From Nageia nagi (taxonomy: Eukaryota; Pinophyta), in the NCBI GenBank assembly GCA_050084985.1, contig JBITNC010000001.1, forward strand, positions 110,794,001 through 110,858,000: DNA of 64,000 nt. The letters run 5' to 3'. The translations under genes were made by a program, and so were the position numbers. Below the pieces are notes generated by a model that was not told where the DNA came from, did not search any database, and saw only the letters and a list, made by a program, of their open reading frames with translations. This document shows, in pieces, positions 23,323 to 35,499 of this stretch (position 1 is the first letter of the stretch; every line of letters starts with the position of its first letter).

Positions 23323-24280
23323 TGTTAACACATAAAAATGATTTTATGTTTTTAAATCAATAAATTAATGAAATATGTTTGGCTTAACTATATGTCTTGA
23401 ATGGATTAAAGTGATAATATCAATGTTTGGCTTGAATATGAATATTGCATGGCTTATCTTGAATATTGCATGGGTTATCTTGAATATTGCATGGTTTACC
23501 TTGAGTATTGCATGAATTATCTTGTTTATTGATGTATTTATCTTAAATCTTGTGAATTAACCTTATTTATGTGGATGCACGCCGACCTATGGGCGGTATT
23601 ACCTATATCTATATAAATAAGGGATCTAATAGTAAGTCCACAACAACAAGGATACACATGATCCCGCGTATGGTCTTGTAAGTGGCTACCCCTTAAGGTA
23701 TCTCTTGGTACCGCCTACAAGGCTGTGGTTTGTGTGCTTCCTTTCGCGAGCTATCCTGACATCTACGATTTATTCTGAAATCACACTGCTATCTGAGACA
23801 TCCGTACTTGATTGAGAGATCAAAAATCATCAAAAGAAGGCCGCCGACGCTCCCTTATGAACCAGGAACACCGTCGGTGCTCTATTATCTCTGAAACGGA
23901 CCGCCCGCGGTCCTCTTTTTGCATCTTCACAGGTGACTACGTTTTTGAGAGGCAGTTCATCATCAGCACATCGCCAACATCTTCATCTTTCATTGTCAGG
24001 TACGTTCCGTGAGGTAAGTATACAAACCACAGTCTTGTTTGATTACATTTCTGAATTGGTTATTTTGTTTATTGTTATCTAGAATAAATTGCTATCTTTA
24101 GTTCAAATACAAATATATTGGGTTTGTAGATATTTATCTATTTATTTATTTGCATGCTCAATTTTATTTGTAAACATTTGTGAGAATAAATTGCTATCCG
24201 TAGCTAGAATACAGATAATATTGAGTTTGTAGATAATTGCTTATTTATTTATTTGCACTCTCAATTTTTATTTGTAAACA
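23323..24280 (+). repeat. 3' LTR of element F (958 bp)
   Basis: Identical to the 5' LTR except at 23788 and 23878. The second change is a CpG-to-TpG transition inside the second GC-rich motif. The three motifs lie at about 23838-23913. Confidence 0.95.
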
Positions 24281-24285
24281 TACAT
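24281..24285 (+). repeat. Target-site duplication of F, right copy
   Basis: TACAT, identical to 17659-17663. Confidence 0.95.
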
Positions 24286-24694
24286 GTTTAAGGAAGGAAA
24301 AGAATTATAGAATACTAAATAAGTAAATAAGTTTAGTAATTGTGGGATTTATAGGTAAGGTTATTAAATGAATTGATGAGGTATCAAACCTAGTCAAGAC
24401 TATAGATTGAAAATTATTTTGAAATTCAAAATAGTGTACTCATGTGAAGGAAGATGTTACTTAAAAACAATTAGAGCATAATCATCATGGGAAATCACAT
24501 GCAAGTAAGGTGGGCTTCCATGGTGAACATGTAATAATACTTATTTAGGAGTTATGATATATAGATATAGTATTAAGAACAATAAAATATCATCAATGTG
24601 GGATATAAGTTTCATGCATAGTAGTCCTCACATAGGGAATATTAAAAAATAATATCTAAATTTTTTGGGTTTAGTATAGTGGGGTAGCATTACA

Positions 24695-25527
24695 TAAGTG
24701 TAGTGAACTTGCTATCAAAATGTAATCTTGACATGCTTTCCCTAGGTTAGAGATACTTACATTTATATCAAGAATGATATCACCATTTGACCTCTTATAT
24801 GTAGGTTGAATTCATTCTTGTGAACCTAATATAAAAATAAGAATACAACCTAAGAAATATGTGATAATAAGATAACAAATGGCTGAAATATGCTAAAGTG
24901 TGACAAAATATTTATGTAAAGATGCACGTATGTGGGACCATGTTAAGGGGATCACTTTTAGGTGTCCACAATTTCAAAACAAGGAATAGGGATTTAAAAT
25001 TTAAATATCACAAGTATAAGGAGGCTTTGTATTTTTGGTATGTCCCAAAAACATTAACTCAAATAAAAACACAATAGTTCTCAATTTCAAAAAATAATAA
25101 TAGAAACCTCCAAAATATAAATACAAAAGTTAAAAATATATACTTTTCTATTATTATGTTCTATCGAGGATAGATGGTGTTGGTAATGACCTAATTATTA
25201 TTTATTTTTTAGTATTTGGTTTGGTCACTTTGCAAGGTATCTTTTGTATATAATCCTTGTTATATTCAATATCATCCTTTAATGTTTGAATCATCTACTC
25301 ACCCTTAGAATCATCAAATTGCTTTGATAAATGAACTCTTTTGCAAACCTATCATATCTATTCATCAGAGATACACTTTCCTATGAAACATACAAAACAT
25401 TTCTCAATACAACAATAAGCATTCAAATTTTTAAAAAAATAGCTTAAAAATTGAATTTTGCATGAATTTCTTGGACACTTAGGAATTTATCCATTATTGA
25501 TTGAAGATATGATATTGGAATCATAAT
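24695..25527. other. Gene-free stretch between elements I and H
   Basis: AT-rich DNA with no reading frame, repeat pair or recognised domain. It is presumably the remains of older elements. Confidence 0.6.
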
Positions 25528-26385
25528 TGTAGACATCTAAAAATGACCCCTCTTTTAATAAATGAAATAAGGGAATAAAAATTTAAGCAAATAATAAAGT
25601 TTGCTAAAAACCCTCTAATCGTTGGCAATATAAGACAATCATTGGTGACCTGATCTAATCACTAATGATCCTACAAATAGAAAAGTTAAATAAGAAATGG
25701 AAAAATTAGGGCACCTAAGGAAACAAACCAATGGATCTTAGATTACTCTCCTTGATCCTAAAGCTTTCCCCAAGTGGATAAAACCTATGACAAGGCTAGA
25801 TGAGCTTTTTTATCTAGTCCTTGCCTCCAAAATAGCAACATTGGCCACCCTAAAAAATCTATAAACTAAACCTTATCCTAAGGAGAAGGGGATCCTAGTT
25901 ATTGCAACCTTACTCTACTAGAATACATTCAAAATTTTAGTGAATAAATGCATTATATTTTTCTATGCTTTCATGCTTGTATTTTCATTATACTTTCATG
26001 CATTTTAGCTATGTGAGTAGGTATGTTTGATATATTTCATGTTTGTATGTGTGCATGATTTATAGGTGCATGGTAGCTAGTTTAAATAGAAGAAGACTAA
26101 GCAATCAAATATCATCATTAACATTTTCTTGTAGGGTTTGGAGATACTATTGAAGGCTTGTAGATATCAAAACAACCTTTCAAAGGAGGCCCAAGGGAGC
26201 CTATATCTCCCTTCACTATAATCAAAATCCCTTACTATATAAGGAACTATTGTACATCATAAAGTGATATGAGATTTATCATTGTAAACTAATTATTGAG
26301 TTTTATACCAAAGATCAATAAAGAGTTTTGTTGGTTGTAACATATCTTATTTTGCATGCTTACAAGGCTATTTTTTGGGTAAACA
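25528..26385 (+). repeat. 5' LTR of element H (858 bp)
   Basis: TGTAGACATCTAAAAATGACC to GGGTAAACA, homologous to the LTRs of A, C and D. There is no purine tract upstream and a primer-site-like sequence downstream, which together mark it as a 5' LTR. Confidence 0.8.
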
Positions 26386-26388
26386 TTT

Positions 26389-26400
26389 TAGCACTAGAAG
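26389..26400 (+). other. Decayed primer-binding site of element H
   Basis: TAGCACTAGAAGG matches TGGCGCCGGAAGG with only G-to-A and C-to-T changes. A TGGCGCC start fits tRNAs ending GGCGCCA. The tRNA itself cannot be named. Confidence 0.4.
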
Positions 26401-28129
26401 GAGGGCACTCACACATAAGCTGCATCAAAAATGAGGCATAGGGTGTATTTCCTATTTTTTATTATTCATTTTGTTCTATTATGTTTAGTGGTATCACTAC
26501 TAATTTCATTTTGTTTTCTATTTTCTATCTATCACTAAAAAATGTTATCAGGTGCTAATGACTGTGTAATTACTAGTGATTAGAATAAAATATCATTGAT
26601 TGGACTAGAATGCTAGCAATTTTGAGTAAAAGTGTGTAAATGCTAGCAAATAAAGATAAAGATTATACATTTCAATTTTTTTTATTTCTTGAAAAATGGA
26701 AAATGGACCCCTTTTCTGTGATTTCTTTGCTGAGATTGCATATAGGAAAGGTAGATGAATGTTTAGGTAATAAGTATTATTTTTGTTTATTTAAATAAAT
26801 TACATGAATGTTATATATCTTTGTTTATTTTGGGATAAAACTAAGAAACTCACCTAATATTTTTCATTACACCCACTTATGCTCTCCCTTTGCATTAAAA
26901 GGTGATCTTAGGTGATCAAAATGGGTGTAGTAGGAAAAGAGAAAATGAACCCTTTTTTTCACTTCATATCATTAATATTGGTATTAAAGTCTCATTAAAT
27001 TACTTTCACACATGGAATAAGGAATTAACTATCATTAAAAAATGGAATGAGTACAAGGTTAATTCATCAAGGTTAAGGTAGATTCAAACATATTAAATCA
27101 ATTAATTTATTAGGTGGGTATTTTCCTTCACATTAATACTCTACATTTTTCACATCAATCAATCTAAAAGGAGGTTGAATAATGGTAAATTTAATAGGAG
27201 TTAAAGAACCTCATATAAATAAATTCATTTCACATTAAAACTCTTCATGTCTACCTTACCACTCCAAAAGGAGGTCAAAGGTAGATGTGATCAGTAAGAA
27301 GTGGTGAATGAACTTAACCTAATTACTTCCACACTTGGAATGACTAAATGAATCTCATTAATTTTCAATTAAATAATCACATTAAAATGGTAATGAATCT
27401 TGTAGGTTAGATTAATACTCATTAAATAAAATACTACTTTTTTCTACATTAAATAAAACATAATCAAAGGACATGTATGTTGGGTTGGGGTATAGTTATC
27501 ATGAGTTCTTTTATTTTTAATGTATATGTATAATACCTTTTAAAAATAAACATAAATGACTTGGATGTGATGACCAACCATTGATTCTATATTTCTTGTG
27601 TACCCACCAACCATAAAATAAGTCATAGAGCCAAACTTGGAGAATATTAAGTTTTAGGATAAAAGTCATCACTTTCTCCTAGGTAATTATAAATAAGGAG
27701 GATATTCTTGGATTCCATTATCAAGATAGTATTCATTTGTACTCCTTGAGCCCCATTGAACTAAGGGTACCACCTTAAGTACCAAGCTAATACTTTGTTA
27801 TAGATTACCTATAGGATTCCATCCTACCCTTGTTTAAACACTTGACTACAAAAAATAAACTAGGAAAATGAACAAGAATAAAATAAATAATTCACATCAC
27901 TTATTAAAGAAAAAATAAATTCAATTCATCAACAAAATTAGATAAGATAATCATAGCAAAAATATGAGTTAATAAATAGGCTATTTGTGCATTCATTTAT
28001 TTTCTCAATAATATAAAATTAAAAATAAAAATATAATTGCTATGAACAATGTGTGTTTTCTTCTATTTCTTGTTTAGAAAAAAATAAAAACAAAACTAAA
28101 AATTTCAAAGTCTCAAAAAATAAAAGAGA
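26401..28129 (+). other. Leader region of element H
   Basis: No reading frame is recognised. It is AT-rich, with several ATGCTAGCAA / ATCACTGAT-like short inverted motifs near 26550-26650, of the kind also present in the LTRs of this family. Confidence 0.5.
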
Positions 28130-30560
28130 ATGGTTAACACTTGTTCTCAAATGACCTATCAACAACAAGAGCCCTATGATGAAACCTACCAAGAGAGATA
28201 ACCTAATCATAAGTCTCATAGGTCTAGTAGAGATATATCAAGGAGAGGAAATCCTTGAGAGACAAATGATACTTTAAACAAAGTAAGATAATGTATAACA
28301 TAGTTAAGGATGCCTCATTCCTCTCATGTTCATAGTCTTCCATTAGATTTAACTTATCTAGTAGAAGATACACAAATAGGTAATGAGGAAGAGATCATTT
28401 TAAGGACTGCTATCCAATCACAAATGCATTTGACTTATGTTATTGTACAAAAGGGTCCATTTAAACCTATGTATGATCATGTTACACTTTATTTACTATA
28501 TTTTAATCTTGTTCAATCCTATATAATATGAGATGATTATACCTCTTCCACCATCTCTAGAAGGATGGATGACTTTGATGCTACAATTTTGATACATACA
28601 ACTACTCTGACACTTGAATAAATAATTCATGTTAGATTGTATAATGATTTTTACTATATTCTAAAAATAAATACACCTACCCCTAGGACTAGTTATTCTT
28701 CTTCTATTATGAGTTTCATGAATCCTAGTACTACTTATACTACCCCAAGGACTAGTCATGGAATTCCCAATCAAAGACATAGAGGAAATCTTTATCCTTT
28801 AAAGTATAAGGTAGAAAAGATACCATTGTATGCATCTAGATAAAATAAAAATTAATAATACCTTCATAAAAAAAAAAATTTGTTCTATATAATCTATATA
28901 TACAAAAACCAAATCAACTTAGAAGATCAAGCCAAAATCTATATTTACAAACATAGCCTATGTTTCATGCATATCAAAGTAAAACACCAATAGGAAAACC
29001 TAAAAAATAATAGATTCAAACTCAATTTGGAATAGATCTAATAAACAAGTAGCAGGTAATAGGAATTTTCCATCTAGAACAAGATTCTTATCTCCTCAAG
29101 ATCATAAAAACTATAAAAATCAAAATCTTCACTTACCTAGAAAAAGGGAGGTATCTCATGATCAATATCAACCTTTAATACCCCCTTTACCTCAGCCTAG
29201 ACATGAGGTTCAAAAATATCATGCTTTTACACTTTTATATCAATAGGGAAACCATAATTGCCTCCATATCAACCTCCTCCATCTACTCCATCATATAATA
29301 AAAGTTATTATAGTGATCAAACACCTTTCGAAAGAAGTTACAATTATTTTCAATAAATGAATAAAGGGAATATAATAGGGATAATAAATATATTATAATA
29401 AATACATAACCAACTAATGAATTTTATGAAAGGTTAATATAAATTGAAAGGATGTTACACCAACAAAACAAGCATAAAGTCTCTTACGAAATAATTTGTA
29501 ATGAGCCCATACACCTAAGTATTTATAAGATAGATATCCCTTTCAAATTTGAGATTCCAAAAATTAAATATTTCAAAAGAAATGAGGATCCTAATAACAT
29601 CTAAGACTCTTTAAATATTTAAGTTATGTAATTTCTAATAATGATGCTTTGATGTTGAATATTTTTCCTATAACACTTGCTAGAAAAGCAATGGATTGGT
29701 ATAATAACTTAATAGAACATAAAATCACAACATATGCACAATTTACTAACTTATTCTTAGAAATATTTAGCATAAATATTAAAGATAAAACCTCCATAAT
29801 TGATCTCACAAGATTCCAACAATTTTAGGATGAGACAGTTACAGACTTTATTTCAAGATGGAGGGTGATTTTGATAAGAATGCCTTATACTCTACCACAA
29901 GAAGACTAGTGAATATATTTATTCAAAGTTGTCTAAGACCTATTGTTAATACCTTATTAATTAAATAGCATAAGATATTTGAGGAAGCAATATCTCATGC
30001 TATTGTAATTGAAAAGGTTAAAATCTAGAATGGAGAACTATAAGGTAAAAAGAAATAACCTTATATTAGAAATAGAAATCAAGTAGAAAAATCAACAAAG
30101 CCAATGCTTGCTAATAAAGTTTCTTATATTAAGTATGGAGAACCAAACCCTTAGAAAAATATACCTAATGAGGGAAGAAATCCTAGGCCATCACCTAGAA
30201 AATTTACTCCTTTAACTAAATCACTTTATGATATTTTGAAAAAATTAATGGACCATCAAATGATTACATTACCTAAAATAATATATGTAAGAGATAGTAA
30301 ATGGTACAATGAGAATGATTATTATAATTACCATCATCAAAAGAGTAATACTACAAGCAAATGTAGAACATTACAATATCAGGTTCATGATTTGATTGAT
30401 CAAGGAAGATTACAGGTAGATAACCCATTGACTATCCCTAATCAAAATCTAGAAATATATCATAATCCACTTCCTCAATATTAAGAAAATACCATATCAT
30501 CACATACACAAAACTCAAGTAATGCATAAAGGATTTCAAGATGATTCTACTTTTGTTGCT
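28130..30560 (+). pseudogene. gag of element H, decayed
   Basis: The capsid part is clear at about 29530-29900: F-x-IPKIKYFKRNEDPN, then LARKAMDWYNNLIEHKITTY, then IDLTRFQQF and DFISRWRV. This is the same order as the gag of F (DWYYGL.., IDLAKMKQEE, FLAEWKK). The N-terminal part (28310-28843) holds open pieces rich in Pro/Ser/Thr with no known domain. A knuckle relic at about 30320-30400 (YYNYHH...SKC) has lost key Cys/His residues. It is followed by DLIDQGR and NLEIYHNPLP at about 30380-30480. Many stops show that it cannot make a protein. Confidence 0.8.
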
Positions 30561-30949
30561 GTGGTAAGCATAACCATAAGAGCCTAAAGGGTGCAAGGAA
30601 GGTAAGTTGATATTCCTACAATGAAACAAATGATGGTATTGTACAACCAAATATACCTAGACCTCAACCTCCTAAGGTTTTAGTAAAAGGATATTTACAA
30701 CATCAATTGAGAAACTCACAAGTAAATATGTCTTTGTTTGAGCTACTACAACAATCCAAATATCATAGAGAAGTTATGAACCAAATGTTACAAACAAATG
30801 AATTGGATATAAATGACCCTAAAAGATTTGTGTATTTTGTGTAAAATATTAAGATAAGACAAAAATCCACTATTTCCTTCCATGATCATGAAGTTAAGCA
30901 ATTAAATCATTCACAAGGTAAAGATCCCCCATTACATATTATATCCAAA

Positions 30950-31210
30950 ATAGATGGGAGGGATTTTAAGAGGATATTAATAGATGAAGGTTTTGTAATA
31001 AATATCATTTCTACAATGATCTATAATAACTTGAATCTCCCTTTTTCACATATATGTGCACCCTCTTTACGATTAATAAATTTTAATGATGCTTTGTGCT
31101 CATTAATGGGATCTATATCATTACCTATTACTATGAGATCTAAAATAGTACAAACATTATTGCAAGTTATTAAAGGAGATATAATGCAATAAAACCCACT
31201 CTTGGGGATA
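30950..31210 (+). pseudogene. Aspartic protease of element H, decayed
   Basis: LIDEGFVINIIS at about 30978 corresponds to the retropepsin D-[ST]-G motif in the form common in plant Tat elements (LIDGG-x-x-NI). The motif Gly next to Asp is replaced by Glu. Further hallmarks are LNLP, FND and LLGIPWI near 31200. It would process the gag-pol polyprotein. Confidence 0.65.
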
Positions 31211-32840
31211 CCTTGGATTAGATACATGTAATGTGTCCCATCAACATATCAAAAATACATTCATTATGGGGTGGTACATTATGTACTTAAATATGAAAAT
31301 CCATATTCCCATTGCAATTATATGCATCTCTAAGGAGAAACTACATTACCTTTTACTCACTAATTTAAATTACCTATAGTTCCTAAAAAGATGTTAATAG
31401 CAAATATTGACAAAAAGGGTACTCCTCCAAGTTCATTAAAAGAGAAATATTCTATTTATCTTGAAATACCTCATACACCAAATATTAATGAGAATCCATT
31501 ACTAAAAATAAAACCATAACTCCTAGAAAAGCAAACATGGAAAGAAAGACAATGAAAGTTGGATGAAGCAAGTAAAGCTTCATCATCAAAAGCATTTTAT
31601 CCCATGAATGCATTAGATAATTATAGTACAATAAAAAATAAACTATCTAATATTTATTCTATGACTATATGATTAATTGATTATGGAATAGGAGAGTTTT
31701 CTATTGATGATGTTATTTTTAATATTCCTACAACCCAAGAAATAAGAAGACCTAAAGAGTCTCCTAATGTAGTAGGGAAATTAGTACCATTGGGGAATTT
31801 ACCTAATCAAACACTTTTTGTATATCATGGTCCAAGAGAACCACCTATCATCTCTTTAACTTAGTCCAATGAAATGTTTTTTTATAATTCATTAGAATAC
31901 TTATCATCGAACATAAGATCATTTTTCAAAAGATACTTTGATAGGTGTCAATGGAAAAGACAAGGTTTAGGGAAATGCAAACAAGGACCTAGGTACACCA
32001 TTGATATTCATTTATCAATTACCTAGTGATAATACATGATTACATTATAAGAACAAAAATTGAATATTCAATTGCCAGATAACTGGGCTAGAATCAAAAC
32101 CCAAAATGTATGAAAATCTATTTGAAATATTTAAAGGGATGATAAATCAAGATGATATAGAATCTAAAACATTATCCTTAAGAGGATTATTTTCTAATAT
32201 GTTAATTAATATGGTATAAATCACATAAATATATGATAATATTATGCATAAAATGAACTTTGATTGGTTGTAAAGTAACAAGTTTGATGAGTTTAAGAAA
32301 ATAGGCTCAGAGAGTTCCAGTAGCTCTTCCTCATATTTTTTGGTAGATGAAGAAACTACATATTTTACACTGATTCTTGAATAACCTACAATCTAGAATT
32401 TCAAATACAAGGATGCAATTTTACGAACTTCAAAATTAGATATTAATACTACTTTAGAAGATCCATATGAAAGTGAGGATAAAGAATATAATGCAAATGA
32501 TAATAATGGATTCCAATACCTAACCAATTGGAGGAAAGATTTCATATGTTAATTGAAGAAACTATTGAGGTTGACTTAAGTGATGAACCTAGCAACCCTA
32601 AAATCATTTAATTAGGAAAATCTCTTACTGAAAATGAAAGAAAAGAGTTCATTACAATACTTAAATAAAAATAAGAAATATTCATATGGTCATATGCCAC
32701 TATGCCTAGAATTGATCCTAATTTAGTAGTGCATAATCTTGGTATAAAGGAGGGTACAAAACTTATTAAACAAAAGATATGAAAAATGCATACTATAATT
32801 TCCCTAATCATAAAAGAAAAGTTGTAAAAACTTTTGGAAG
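31211..32840 (+). other. H linker between protease and RT
   Basis: The + strand carries polyprotein-like stretches broken by stops (for example around 31550-31700 and 32500-32620), including acidic runs. No named domain is seen. A linker of this size is usual between protease and RT in Tat elements. Confidence 0.5.
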
Positions 32841-33049
32841 ATAAGTTTATTCATCTCATTAAGTATTCTAATTGGATTTCTAATATGGTACCAGTTAATA
32901 AATCCACTAGGAAGATTTGAATATGCATAGACTTTAGAGACCTAAACAAAGCATGCCCTAAGGATGAATTTCCCCTAATAAACATAGATGGCTTGGTCAA
33001 TTATACTACAAAACATGAAATGTTGTCATTAATGGATAGGTTTTTAGGA
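32841..33049 (+). pseudogene. N-terminal part of reverse transcriptase of element H, truncated
   Basis: KFIHLIKYSNWISNMVPVNK, ICIDFRDLNKACPKDEFPL and MLSLMDRFLG match RT fingers and the start of the palm of Ty3/gypsy pol. The domain stops at 33049, immediately before the LTR terminus of D. The catalytic Y/F-x-D-D is absent because it would lie downstream. An in-frame stop follows NKSTRKI. Confidence 0.9.
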
Positions 33050-33884
33050 TGTTCACTCAAAAATCAACCCTACAAGCATACGAAAATAAAAGCTATCACA
33101 ACCAACAGAAACTATTTATTGATCTCTAAATAAACCTCAATTTTAATTAAAATTACCTTGCAATAGAGGGATTTAATAAAATGTGTAATATAAGCCTCTT
33201 GGAGGCCCTTATTTGCTAATGTCTTCAAGCTTGGAATGTCATTTGATTGAACCCACAACAAAATTGCTCCTAATTGCTTCTTCCTTGCTACTCCTTGGCT
33301 TCTCCTTTCTCTAATCAATTGCTAGTCTTGGAATCCTGCACATGCACAAACCAACAACTCATCAAACATACCTATTCATATTTTAAATTATAATAAACAA
33401 CTTCAAATAAACATGTATGCAAGTAAAAATAGTAAACTACAATGTACTCTAGAATATAGATTGAATTTAGCACAGTAAGGTTGCATTTCATTGTGTCTCC
33501 TTTTCCTCTATGGGAAGGATCTTATTTATAATTTTTCCTATGGTAGCATTAGTTGCTATTTTGGAAGATAAGGCTGGATGAAAAATATAATCTAACCTTG
33601 TCATAGATTATATCCATGCAAGAAGAGCATAGGATTAGGGATGACTCCTCCTTGATCCATCAACTTGTTTCCTTAGGTGCCTAACTTTTCTATTTTTTTT
33701 CTTTTTATTTTCTATTTATAGAATTGCTGATTATTACTCATCAGGCACTAGCGATTGGATATGATCATCGACAATTGTTCTAAATCACTAGTGATGGATA
33801 AATTTTGGTACACTTTAATGTTTGCCTAAAACTTTATTCTCCTCTTTCATTTATCAAAAGAGAGGTAATTTTTAGGTGTCTACA
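33050..33884 (-). repeat. 3' LTR of element D (835 bp)
   Basis: Complement of TGTAGACACC...GTGAACA, homologous to the LTRs of A, H and C. Orientation is set by the adjacent polypurine tract. Confidence 0.85.
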
Positions 33885-33898
33885 TTTTGCCCCTTTTT
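33885..33898 (-). other. Polypurine tract of element D
   Basis: Complement reads AAAAAGGGGCAAAA directly before TGTAGACACC. Confidence 0.75.
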
Positions 33899-35499
33899 AA
33901 AAATATCCAACATTTTATAGGTGGAGATTATTTCAAAAAACTAAGCCTATCAAAAACGAGGTGCAATCAAGTCTTGGAATTCTACTTCTTAATCTTAATT
34001 CAAGGTTTCAAATTAACTCATTCTCTATGAATAAGCTGAATTTGAGTGATTAGATTATGACTAAATCCATTTTTTGATCTTTTGCATTTTACATATTTTG
34101 AAAACAATAAAGGGTTATAGTCCAAGGCATAACTTAGGCAGTTACCACTATATTGTTGTGCTATGTTGGTTGGATATATATGGAGTCTTATCCATCAAGT
34201 GTATACCATAGCTAGCATGTGATAAAGAAGCTCCCTTACAAATACAAAGCTTTGATTATTTTGCTTTTATCCTAATAGGTAATTTACTTGATGATCTTTC
34301 TCAAAAGTTCATCCAACAATTTTAATCATATCAAAACTTGCCCTTTTCTTTTCTGCTAAAAGAAGGATCATTTTTTGAATTCAAAGTTACTCAAGAGTTT
34401 TAATTTTTTTTGAAAAACCCTTAACTCTAAATTAAGTTTAACAAGCAAAGAACTCATAGTGATTTTGCCTTTGACAAACACACACACACACATTTTTTAA
34501 TTTTTCATGGTTTTTAATGGTTTTATATTATTTTTTATATTTTTCAAGATAATCTTGATGTGAGCATTTTTCAAGCATAGATGTTTTGTTTGGATTATAA
34601 TTTTTTATTTCTAATTGAACATTATTAATTATTTAAAAGATATATACAAGAGTTTATAAATTACCCTATTTCATTTTGAATTTCCTCATCAATATTTACA
34701 ATTAATCATAGGCCTAACTCAACTTCAAGAATTTTTGACATTCTCCAAAATTTTGTATTTTTTAGGCTTTTAATTAGAGGCTTTTAATGAAGTGCATAGG
34801 GAAGGTCCTGGGTATTTTTCTTATTGAAATACTTGTATAACTTATGCATTTTAAGAAAAAAATTTCCATTCATCATTATTTTAAGGTTTGGATCACTAAT
34901 GATCTAGTTATAATCATTGGCAATCCTTATGGATCACTGCTTGACTTATGATCATCGACATTCAACTATGTGTGGTAATAAAAAGAAAAATTTCATCTAT
35001 CACTTTCTAATTTGTTTTTTAGTGGCAAGTCAAAGCTCTTGTTGCCTCTAACCTACCATCCAAACATTTGACCCTATACCTCATTTTTTACTATTATTTG
35101 AGTCATGATGCCACAATAAGGATGATCCACACTATGTAAGAAGCCTATGAGGGAAGAGGTAGGTTTTAAAACCCCCTTTGAATTTTTTTCTTATTAATTC
35201 ATTTTTAATCTATTTTTGAAAAAATAGAAACCATAGGATGCTCAGGAATAGGTTTTAGAGTTTTTATAACCATTCACTTTTCTAGATTAGGTTCATTTTT
35301 TAATTTTTTGTAAATAATTTAAAACCCCAACCATGGTTGCTAGTCAAAGCTGAAGGTTTCAAGATCACTAATGTTTAGGTATCAAACATTGGCAATTCTA
35401 TACCCTAATCATCTGATCATCAATGTTTAATTTTAAATTTTTTTGAACTTACTTTATCATTAATTGCTATTAGGTTTGAGATGTCTTTCAATCAAGAGG
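33899..35499 (-). other. D untranslated region between PMD frame and polypurine tract
   Basis: Homologous to 3250-4846 of A and 56009-56650 of C. No reading frame. It includes a short (CA)n at about 34478-34492 and several GATCACTAATGATC-like inverted motifs around 34890-34960 and 35370-35430. Confidence 0.65.

Larger units (their letters stand above)
17664..24280 (+). mobile_element. Element F: young, gag-only, non-autonomous LTR retrotransposon
   Basis: The 958-bp LTRs differ at only two positions (18129 A / 23788 G; 18219 C / 23878 T). A perfect 5-bp target duplication TACAT flanks the element at 17659-17663 and 24281-24285. The interior (4.7 kb) has a primer-binding site, one long reading frame broken by a single TAA (ORF1 and a gag ORF), a GC-rich hairpin family, three tandem arrays and a polypurine tract. 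No protease, RT, RNase H or integrase is present, so it must borrow these. It fits the plant class called TR-GAG elements, though large for that class. Base use (retained CpG, GC-rich islands) stands out from the surrounding AT-rich DNA. Confidence 0.95.
7872..24694 (+). mobile_element. Element I: old LTR retrotransposon, host of the insertion of F
   Basis: A 1.28-kb repeat at 7872-9147 recurs at 16917-24694, where it is split by the 6.6-kb element F. The left copy ends ..ACATTACA and is followed by TGGTATTAAAA, a decayed initiator-Met primer site, so it is a 5' LTR on the + strand. The 7.8-kb interior shows no RT or integrase motif that I can recognise. It holds an unknown decayed coding region, a possible nested LTR and an antisense PPR relic. 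Target-site duplications are not convincing (TTAAT versus TAAGT), so the exact ends are uncertain. Confidence 0.6.
16917..24694 (+). repeat. 3' LTR of element I, interrupted by element F
   Basis: The LTR is present as 16917-17663 and 24286-24694, separated by F and one TACAT duplication. Removing F joins sequence that aligns with the 5' LTR at 8700-8760. It ends GGTAGCATTACA, matching the 5' LTR end. Confidence 0.65.
25528..33049 (+). mobile_element. Element H: 5' half of an old Tat-like Ty3/gypsy retrotransposon
   Basis: Order on the + strand is 5' LTR, decayed primer site, about 1.7 kb untranslated leader, gag, protease and the N-terminal part of RT, cut at 33049 where the LTR end of D begins in opposite orientation. 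The rest of H is not in the window on this strand. Stops are frequent throughout; many have the form expected from C-to-T changes. Confidence 0.8.
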
